From assembly GCA_903864395.1 (NCBI GenBank), contig CAIPFQ010000102.1, positions 1 to 10,865 on the forward strand: 10,865 nt of DNA. The letters run 5' to 3'. A program made the position numbers and the translations under genes. Source of the DNA: an uncultured Chlamydiae bacterium. GTDB taxonomy: Bacteria > Chlamydiota > Chlamydiia > Chlamydiales > SM23-39. Shown here piece by piece: positions 5,589 through 10,865 of this stretch (the first letter of the stretch is position 1; every line of letters begins with the position of its first letter). The notes below the pieces were generated by a model. It did no database searches, was not told where the DNA came from, and was given only the letters and a program-made list of their open reading frames with translations.

Positions 5589-7164
5589 TGCCAACCATTC
5601 GGTGAAACTCTTTTTCTCGCATTTCGTGATCTAGGAGAGCGACAGAAGTAGAGGCTGTTCCTTCTTTCTCTTTTTTGACAACGCCAAAGTGGGACTGAGC
5701 CAGTTTTGCCACTTGAACAAAGTGAGTCACGCAAATCACTTGGCGCTTTTGCGCGATTTGCCCGAGCTTTTCTCCCAACATCGAGGCGGTTCTCCCTCCA
5801 ATGTGGCTGTCGATTTCATCGAAGACTAGGCATCCCACAGCATCTTTTTCGGCTAACACAATTTTTACAGCGAGCTTGACGCGCGCAAGCTCCCCTCCGC
5901 TTGCACAATCTGTCAAAGGCAAAAGCTTTGCGCCAGGGTTTGCGGCAAAAAGAAAAACGACCTCGTCGATCCCGTTAGAGGATAGAGGACGATTTTGGAT
6001 CTCAATGAGAAAGCGCACATGAGGGAGATTGAGACTTCGTAGCTCGGTCTGTATGGACTCGCTCAAAAGGGGAGCTTTTGTTTTTCTTTCCTTGGATAAG
6101 GCTTCGGCGAGATGGTTGCACTGATCTTCAAGGTTTTTCCTTGTTTTTTCTAACGCGAGGCTCGTTTCTTCGCTCGATGCTATTGTCTCTACAGTAGAGA
6201 GGAACTGAAGTCTTTGTTTTTCCGCTTCATCCCAGGTAGATCCAAAGCGCCGTTTGAGTTTTTCAATCTCATGGATCCGTTTTTCCTGCGCGGCTAAGCG
6301 CAAGGGATCGGGGTCGAGCTGTTCTGTATACGATCGTAAAAAAGATTCCACTTCTTCAATCTCTAAGGCGATTGTTTTTAAAGTTTGTCCAGAAATCTCT
6401 AGTCTAGGATCGAGACGCGCAGATTTTTCTATTGTATGAAATAAAGGAGCGATTTGATCTCTGCATCGGACGAGCCCTTCAGCCGCCTCGCTTGTATGCT
6501 CAATCAGCTCTTGCGCATGGGACAGAGTCGTGTGAGCAGCACTCAAAGCTTCTTCTTCTCCTTTTTCCCAATGCCCCTCTGCGAAAATTTGAAGAGCCTC
6601 TTTCGCCCAAGCGAGGTCGCGCTCTTGGTGTATTTTTGTCGCATTGAATTTTTCAAGCTCTTCTTTCGCCTTTCGGCTCTTCTCAACGCAGACCTCTAAG
6701 TCCTTGAGCGTCTTTTCCCATCCTCCAAAGGCGTCGAGGGCACCCCTCTGCTCTTGCGAGTTGCAAAGGGAGACGGCCGTTTTTTGATCGAGCACTTCGA
6801 TGTGCGTTTTCATAAATTCGCGCAGTTCCGTAGAGCTTACAAGCTGATCTTCAATAAAACTGCGGCTTTTCCCAGAGCGATGAATTTCTCTGCGCACAGA
6901 TACTGGCTCGCCCAAGGGGGGGAAATCAAGATTTTTTAAGAAAAAGGGATGGGCACTAGAAATTTTCGCTTCGATGACGGCAGAGCTTGCGCTCGAGCGA
7001 ATCCATTCTACATCAGAGCGCTCGCCACAGAGAAGGCGTATCGCCGTTAAAATTGCCGATTTGCCAGCCCCTGTCTCTCCTGTAAAAATATTGAGGCCTG
7101 CATCGAAATGAATTTCAGCGCACTCGATGAGAATGAGGTTTTTAATGATCAGGGTTCGTAACAT
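5578..7164 (-). CDS. recN: DNA repair ATPase RecN
   Basis: RecN is an SMC-like ATPase that acts early in double-strand-break repair by homologous recombination. The 528-residue protein shows the N-terminal Walker A GETGAGKS (29-36) and a helical, charged middle region (about 150-360) that forms the coiled coil. At the C-terminal end are the signature ASGGELARVKLAVK (421-434), Walker B CLVFDEID (445-452) and the switch histidine in VICVTHFVQVA (476-486). The order and the FDEID...GGRTA block identify RecN rather than SbcC or RecF. It is slightly shorter than the Escherichia coli protein (553). The ATG at 7164 lies 23 bp inside the upstream RNase HIII gene, so translation is likely coupled. The downstream barrel gene overlaps its end. 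The gene appears intact. Confidence 0.96.
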   Translation of the reverse strand: MLRTLIIKNLILIECAEIHFDAGLNIFTGETGAGKSAILTAIRLLCGERSDVEWIRSSASSAVIEAKISSAHPFFLKNLDFPPLGEPVSVRREIHRSGKSRSFIEDQLVSSTELREFMKTHIEVLDQKTAVSLCNSQEQRGALDAFGGWEKTLKDLEVCVEKSRKAKEELEKFNATKIHQERDLAWAKEALQIFAEGHWEKGEEEALSAAHTTLSHAQELIEHTSEAAEGLVRCRDQIAPLFHTIEKSARLDPRLEISGQTLKTIALEIEEVESFLRSYTEQLDPDPLRLAAQEKRIHEIEKLKRRFGSTWDEAEKQRLQFLSTVETIASSEETSLALEKTRKNLEDQCNHLAEALSKERKTKAPLLSESIQTELRSLNLPHVRFLIEIQNRPLSSNGIDEVVFLFAANPGAKLLPLTDCASGGELARVKLAVKIVLAEKDAVGCLVFDEIDSHIGGRTASMLGEKLGQIAQKRQVICVTHFVQVAKLAQSHFGVVKKEKEGTASTSVALLDHEMREKEFHRMVGNAQ

Positions 7165-8041
7165 CGTTCATCGTTTTAAAATGTGTCTTCGCTGTTTTTT
7201 CTAAAATTTCTCGCCCATTTTTCGCTACGAGTCTTTTGCCAGCAGAGATCACCTGTGCGGAGGCTCCCTTGGGCAGCGTCATGCCGACGTCTTGACTGAG
7301 CGCGTCCATCCCGTCGAGGAATGCGCTTCTCGCTAGAATGGAAGCGGCGGCGACGACGAGATCTTCTTCTCCTTTGGTTCTTTGCTGGAGATTCACAGAA
7401 AGTTTTTTTTGCTCAATGGCTCTTTCCATCAGAGTGGCCTCTGCAAATTGATCGAGAATCGCTTCTTTGCACCCTGTTTTTTGCACGAGCTCCGCAAGCG
7501 CGGCGGTATGCGCCCACGCCATCAGGCGATTGAGATTTTTAAATTTTCCGTAGAGCTCATTGTATTTTTGAGGGAAGAGCCGAATCACTGTGAATGGATA
7601 GGTGGCGCGTAACTTTTCTGCAAGTTTTCTAATGGTCTCGTCGCTGAGTCGTTTACTATCGCAGACGCCAAGAGAGCTGAGACGCCGAATGCCGTCGCTG
7701 TCGGCAAAGAGAGCTGCGATGCAAAGGGGGCCGAAAAAGTCGCCTTTGCCTGCCTCGTCCATGCCAATATGAGGGGATACGTCGAGGTGCGCCTGTGGGT
7801 GGGAGAAATGAAATTCTTGAAGGAGTTCAGGTTCGAGATAAAACTCGATGAAAGAATCTTTGTCTTTTCCTTGAACAACCAGGCTTCCCGATTCGTAGAG
7901 AGTGCAAGAAATCCCTGTTTTTTTTGCGGAAAACACAGTGTAGGGAGGTTTGAGAAGCTCAAAGCCTTGCGAGAGAAGATCGGCTTTTAATTTTTCAGAA
8001 AGACTCAAATCAATTTTGGCAGTAAAACAAGCGCTTTTCAT
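7142..8041 (-). CDS. rnhC: Ribonuclease HIII
   Basis: RNase HIII cleaves the RNA strand of RNA/DNA hybrids in the cytoplasm. Counting from ATG 8041-8039 (299 aa), the first ~80 residues form the extra N-terminal substrate-binding domain that separates HIII from HII. The active site starts with HIGMDEAGKGDFFGPL (91-106), giving Asp95 and Glu96; the GKGD form is characteristic of HIII. Then follow CDSKRLSD (127-134), ILDQF with Asp197, and the acidic EEDLVVAAASILAR segment (225-238). The catalytic acidic set therefore appears complete. An in-frame TTG at 8047 would add only two residues. It is the first gene of a leftward operon with recN (23-bp overlap). Head-to-head arrangement with a short RodZ gene matches my recollection of the neighbourhood in Chlamydia trachomatis (CT008/CT009). 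Confidence 0.95.
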   Translation of the reverse strand: MKSACFTAKIDLSLSEKLKADLLSQGFELLKPPYTVFSAKKTGISCTLYESGSLVVQGKDKDSFIEFYLEPELLQEFHFSHPQAHLDVSPHIGMDEAGKGDFFGPLCIAALFADSDGIRRLSSLGVCDSKRLSDETIRKLAEKLRATYPFTVIRLFPQKYNELYGKFKNLNRLMAWAHTAALAELVQKTGCKEAILDQFAEATLMERAIEQKKLSVNLQQRTKGEEDLVVAAASILARSAFLDGMDALSQDVGMTLPKGASAQVISAGKRLVAKNGREILEKTAKTHFKTMNDVTNPDH

Positions 8042-8049
8042 AAACAATC

Positions 8050-8060
8050 ATTGTATAATG
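8050..8060. promoter_or_regulatory. Divergent promoter region between rnhC and the RodZ-like gene, near-palindromic -10
   Basis: The 68-base gap contains CATTGTATAATG (8049-8060). It gives a perfect TATAAT (8054-8059) for the rightward gene and, on the other strand, TATACA as a weaker -10. The minus strand has TTGCAC 16 bases upstream of its -10; the plus strand has no good -35. The rightward leader would be about 45 bases; the leftward one would be very short. Confidence 0.4.
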
Positions 8061-8099
8061 TTGGAGGGAATTCGTGCAAGGTGATAGAATCGCAAAAAA

Positions 8100-8104
8100 G
8101 GGAG
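8100..8104 (+). promoter_or_regulatory. Shine-Dalgarno GGGAG that decides the RodZ-like start
   Basis: GGGAG lies five bases before ATG 8110. The upstream in-frame GTG at 8074 has no comparable site and would add a basic, non-conserved 12-residue leader, so ATG 8110 is chosen. Confidence 0.6.
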
Positions 8105-8109
8105 AAAAA

Positions 8110-8508
8110 ATGAGTCAGAAATTAGGCGCTCGTTTTCGACAGAAGAGAGAGGAGATGAGCCTTTCTTTGAAAGAGGTGGAAAACGCGACTTCGATTCGCG
8201 TTCCCTATTTACAGGCGATTGAAGAGGGGACAATCCACCAGTGCATTTCTTCGGCGTATGCGCAAGGATTTATTCGCCAGTATGCGCAATTTTTGGGCTT
8301 TGAGTCTGCTCATTTGATGAAGGAGTTTCCCGAGGCGTTTCGCTTGATTGTGGAAAAGCAAGAATTTTCGTATGGGATCGGCACACTAGAATCGCGCGGC
8401 AACCCTAACGGAGGCGTGCGTTGGCTTCCTAATTTGGTTTGGGGCTCTTTGTTTCTTGTGCTTGGGATTACAGTTTGGTATTTTGGGCGGTGGGTAGGAG
8501 CTTTTTGA
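8110..8508 (+). CDS. rodZ: Short RodZ-like HTH/transmembrane protein
   Basis: RodZ links the MreB cytoskeleton to the membrane through a cytoplasmic helix-turn-helix domain. Residues 3-70 form that domain (HTH_25 type): LGARFRQKREEMSLSLKEV, then RVPYLQAIEEG and the AYAQGFIRQYAQFLGF helix typical of RodZ. A linker with Glu/Pro/Gly follows, and one transmembrane helix lies at about 109-127, with only about five residues after it. The protein is 132 residues long, against more than 300 in Escherichia coli, because the periplasmic domain is missing. From general knowledge the Chlamydia trachomatis homologue CT009 is also short and binds MreB, which Chlamydiae use for polar or septal division in the absence of FtsZ. 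The stop overlaps the start of the kinase gene (TGATG), so both proteins are probably made together. Confidence 0.85.
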   Translation: MSQKLGARFRQKREEMSLSLKEVENATSIRVPYLQAIEEGTIHQCISSAYAQGFIRQYAQFLGFESAHLMKEFPEAFRLIVEKQEFSYGIGTLESRGNPNGGVRWLPNLVWGSLFLVLGITVWYFGRWVGAF

Positions 8509-10343
8509 TGGATGCTTTGGGCGATTATATCATTCAAAAACAGTTAGGCGAAGGTGTTTTTGGTGCCGTGTATTTAGCTGAGCATCGATTTATCAAACGT
8601 CTTTTCGCTTTAAAAGCTCTTCCTGAGAGTTTTTCAAAAAATCCCGCCTTTATCCGCCGTTTTGAATTAGGGATCGCTCAAATTGCCAGTCTCGACCATC
8701 CACACATTGTAAAAATCCATACAGTCTCTTGCCAAGACGATCAGTATTATATTGTCAGCGACCCTCTCTTGAACGATGCACAAGAAAGTGGATCCCTGGA
8801 ATCGTGGCTTGAAACAAGAGGTTTTGACATAAAGGAAGAAGAAGTTGAACAATTGCTGCGCCAAGTCGCAGGGGCTCTTGATTTTGCGCACGAAAAAGGG
8901 GTCTCTCACGGATCTTTAAAGCTTAGCAATCTTTTGATTTCAGAAACGAAAGAGGGCGTGCATCTATGGCTCTCTGATTTTGGGGTAGCGCGCTTGATTG
9001 GAGAGAGGCCCTTTTTATTGAAGCTTTGTGAAAAAATGGGGCAAGCCTTTTCTGAGGAGGGGGTATTAGTGAAAAAAGACGCGCGGTTCGTCCAGTCTTT
9101 TGGGTTTTTAGCCCCTGAGCAAAAAGAGTTTTCCATGGAAATTTCGGAGAGAAAGGCCGATGTGTATGCTTTTGGCACTCTGGCTTACTATCTGCTCGTA
9201 AAACGGATGCCTGAGGGGTGTTTTGATCTGCCGTCGCAATGCCTTCCTGAGTGTACGCTGCAATGGGATCTTTTATTGCGCAGATGTCTCCAGCCCAAGG
9301 CGCACCTGCGTCCTGACTGTCTTTTGGCCGCTATGGATGAAACATTGAGAGCTGTGCCAGAGAAAGTGTCTTCGCTTATGAACCTTCCTGACATTGAAGC
9401 GCGCCTTGAGAGCGTCAATCAGTTGGCCTTTGAGTTTCGTCAAAAAAACGCAGCGGCTATGGCGGCGGCAGAAGCTTTAAAGCCGGTGCTGCGGCCGCAA
9501 GAGATTTCAAGACCGCAATATGAGCCGGATCCTGGAGCTGTTTTTCAGCGAGATACCGTTGTGAGCCATTATACGCCGAAGGTCGTAGAGCAAAATGAAT
9601 TAGAGCCTTTGATGACGGAGATGGCGGTAATTCCTGGTGGAAGTTATATGCGAGGCAGCCAAGAGGGCGCGCGCGATGAAATGCCGCGCCATGAAGTGAG
9701 GCTGCCGAGTTTTGCCCTCGATGTTCACCCTGTGACAAACGAGCAATTTGTTCGCTTTTTGCAGGCGATGGGCGGAGAAAAAGATCACAACAATAACGAT
9801 ATCATTCGTTTGAGGGATGCGCGCATCAAAAGATCTGCGGGAAAATTAATCATTGAATCGGGCTATGCGAAACATCCTGTAGTGGGGATTACTTGGTATG
9901 GCGCGCTCGCTTATGCGAAGTGGATAGGAAAAAGACTACCTTTGGAGGCTGAGTGGGAAGCCGCTGCCTCTGGAGGTCTCGCAGAGGCGAGTTTTCCTAC
10001 GGGGCTGCAAATTGAGCGCTCGCAGGCGAATTTTTTCAGTTCAGACACAACCCCTGTGATGAGCTATGCTGCCAACCCCTTTGGTTTATATGATGTGGTC
10101 GGCAATGTTTATGAGTGGTGTCAGGATTGGTATGCGTACAATTACTATGACGCCTCTATGGTAGAGCCTGAGCGTCCATCAGGCCCTCCGCAGGGAGTGT
10201 ATCGCGTTTTGCGCGGAGGGTGTTGGAAAAGCTTGAAAGAGGATCTTCGTATCGCGCACCGCCATCGCAATAATCCAGGGGCTCTCAATGGGACGTATGG
10301 GTTTCGTTGTGCCGCAGACGTGGCTCATGGCGATTTCGCGTAG
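8508..10343 (+). CDS. pkn1: Pkn1-like protein: serine/threonine kinase domain (probably inactive) fused to an FGE-sulfatase domain
   Basis: The 611-residue protein has an N-terminal Hanks-type kinase domain (about 7-285): glycine loop GEGVFGAVY (14-22), Lys36 in FALK, Glu53, SDFG (156-159), LAPEQ (201-205) and ADVYAFG (217-223). The catalytic loop, however, reads HGSLKLSN (134-141), so the HRD aspartate is Ser136, and the segment from DFG to APE is long (about 40 residues). After a linker (290-370, Ala/Glu/Pro rich) comes a formylglycine-generating-enzyme-type domain (372-603): IPGGSYMRGS, PVTNEQFVRF, KRLPLEAEWE, GLYDVVGNVYEWC, RVLRGGCW and GFRC. The paired catalytic cysteines of true FGE are not in place, so this domain is likely a binding module. 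This fusion is the layout of chlamydial Pkn1. ATG 8508 has GGAG seven bases upstream and overlaps the RodZ stop. No transmembrane segment is seen. Confidence 0.9.
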   Translation: MDALGDYIIQKQLGEGVFGAVYLAEHRFIKRLFALKALPESFSKNPAFIRRFELGIAQIASLDHPHIVKIHTVSCQDDQYYIVSDPLLNDAQESGSLESWLETRGFDIKEEEVEQLLRQVAGALDFAHEKGVSHGSLKLSNLLISETKEGVHLWLSDFGVARLIGERPFLLKLCEKMGQAFSEEGVLVKKDARFVQSFGFLAPEQKEFSMEISERKADVYAFGTLAYYLLVKRMPEGCFDLPSQCLPECTLQWDLLLRRCLQPKAHLRPDCLLAAMDETLRAVPEKVSSLMNLPDIEARLESVNQLAFEFRQKNAAAMAAAEALKPVLRPQEISRPQYEPDPGAVFQRDTVVSHYTPKVVEQNELEPLMTEMAVIPGGSYMRGSQEGARDEMPRHEVRLPSFALDVHPVTNEQFVRFLQAMGGEKDHNNNDIIRLRDARIKRSAGKLIIESGYAKHPVVGITWYGALAYAKWIGKRLPLEAEWEAAASGGLAEASFPTGLQIERSQANFFSSDTTPVMSYAANPFGLYDVVGNVYEWCQDWYAYNYYDASMVEPERPSGPPQGVYRVLRGGCWKSLKEDLRIAHRHRNNPGALNGTYGFRCAADVAHGDFA

Positions 10344-10344
10344 G

Positions 10345-10680
10345 TCAAATTGTTCGTTTTTTTGTTTCACAGTCCCTAAAAATCAGCAAAAGAAAAGAGA
10401 TCAAGTTCAGGGCGGCGAGAAAAACGAGAAAGAGTTTTCCAGCGACCGTGTAACGATAGACGAAAAGAGCGATAAGCATCCCTGTCATTGCGAGCGACAA
10501 AAATTTTCCGAACCGTTTTTTTGCAAAAAGACCTAGGGCGCCGACCATGAGCAGAGCGCCTGATCCGACCCCTGCGTAAAGGGAGGGGAGACTTCCTGTA
10601 TTGTGATACCCAAGAAAGCCAAAAAGTGCTACAATCGCACCGTTGACAAGAACAAATCCATTCACGATTTGAGGAAACAT
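10345..10680 (-). CDS. TMEM14/UPF0136-like small membrane protein, 111 aa
   Basis: Four hydrophobic segments (about 8-24, 31-52, 57-75 and 80-101) make up most of this protein. The stretch GFLGYHNTGSLPSLYAGVGS (21-40) matches the G-x-x-G-Y...GS..SL..G pattern of the Tmemb_14 family (PF03647), and FVYRYTVAGK later in the chain fits the conserved R...K loop. Bacterial members are of unknown function. The ATG at 10680-10678 has a strong AAGGAG six bases upstream (10687-10692 on the minus strand). It converges on the kinase gene with only one base between the stop codons, and no terminator hairpin is visible there. It is divergent from the TsaC gene, with 44 bases between the starts. Confidence 0.75.
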   Translation of the reverse strand: MFPQIVNGFVLVNGAIVALFGFLGYHNTGSLPSLYAGVGSGALLMVGALGLFAKKRFGKFLSLAMTGMLIALFVYRYTVAGKLFLVFLAALNLISFLLLIFRDCETKKRTI

Positions 10681-10724
10681 AGTAAACTCCTTTTTTCAAA
10701 AGGATATAGAGGAATAAAGTTTTT

Positions 10725-10865
10725 GTGGATAAAAATCAGTGGAATACAGAAATTGTTTCTGCCGCTGCGATTGAAAGGGCTGTAGAGTTTTTAAAGCAGG
10801 GGGAGCCAATTGTTTTTCCTACAGAAACCGTCTACGGTCTTGGCGCGCCTGTATTTCATCCAGAA
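10725..10865 (+). CDS. Threonylcarbamoyl-AMP synthase TsaC/YrdC/Sua5 family (N-terminal part, runs off the right edge)
   Basis: The enzyme makes L-threonylcarbamoyladenylate from threonine, bicarbonate and ATP, for the t6A37 modification of ANN-decoding tRNAs. A frame starting at GTG 10725 stays open for 47 codons to the window edge. It contains the family's N-terminal signature: AIERAVEFLKQGEPIVFPTE followed by TVYGLGAPVF, corresponding to the conserved G..V.FPTETVYGLG segment that forms part of the active site. GAGGA at 10709-10713 lies eleven bases before the GTG. An in-frame stop at 10707-10709 rules out a longer start. Whether it is the short TsaC or the longer Sua5 form cannot be seen here. 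Confidence 0.9.
   Translation, partial: MDKNQWNTEIVSAAAIERAVEFLKQGEPIVFPTETVYGLGAPVFHPE

Noticed and set aside
6432..6699. Plus-strand frames of 71 and 81 codons opposite recN.
   Set aside because: They lie wholly within an intact recN and have no start signal or motif.
10376..10699. Alternative minus-strand frame of 107 codons overlapping the TMEM14-like gene.
   Set aside because: The other frame has the strong AAGGAG, four hydrophobic helices and a family pattern; this one is rich in Arg, Cys and Ser as expected of a shadow frame.

Overview
The window looks like chromosome of a member of the Chlamydiota, more likely an environmental, amoeba- or arthropod-associated lineage than Chlamydia proper. 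The main reasons are the following: a type HIII ribonuclease lies head-to-head with a very short RodZ-like HTH/transmembrane protein; a Pkn1-like fusion of a protein-kinase domain to an FGE-sulfatase domain follows; and there are several secreted or outer-membrane proteins of a Gram-negative cell. This placement is inference from gene content and order; no marker gene was compared.

Left part (1-2309). A leftward pair overlaps by ATGA: a membrane-anchored protein of unknown function (271-723) and a truncated multi-pass, possibly MFS-type membrane protein (2-274). Divergent from it is a PagL-like lipid A 3-O-deacylase with its His/Ser/Glu triad at the family spacing, then a YheT-like alpha/beta hydrolase.

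Accessory island (2308-3544). A leftward MNT nucleotidyltransferase/HEPN pair (a likely toxin-antitoxin module) lies next to a 181-bp foldback element (3218-3398). That element has 18-bp terminal inverted repeats with one mismatch, a 5-bp ATTGA direct repeat on both sides, and several nested hairpins. The outermost bases of its termini recur at 2308-2321 and 2393-2402 beyond the other end of the pair, so the module sits among remnants of the same repeat family.

Central part (3490-8041). A rightward pair with a good promoter and Shine-Dalgarno encodes a Yip1-like membrane protein and a small secreted protein. It converges, with a 23-bp overlap, on a tightly overlapping leftward operon: RNase HIII -> RecN -> predicted outer-membrane beta-barrel.

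Right part (8042-10865). Rightward from a shared divergent promoter region lie the RodZ-like protein and, overlapping by one base, the kinase/FGE fusion. Its catalytic-loop aspartate is replaced by serine, suggesting a pseudokinase. A TMEM14-like small membrane protein converges on it with one base between them, and the window ends in the first 47 codons of a TsaC/YrdC/Sua5 tRNA-modification gene.

The most interesting points are the foldback element beside the MNT/HEPN module, the PagL homologue, and the kinase-like protein with the altered catalytic loop coupled to RodZ. No rRNA, tRNA or CRISPR array was seen.
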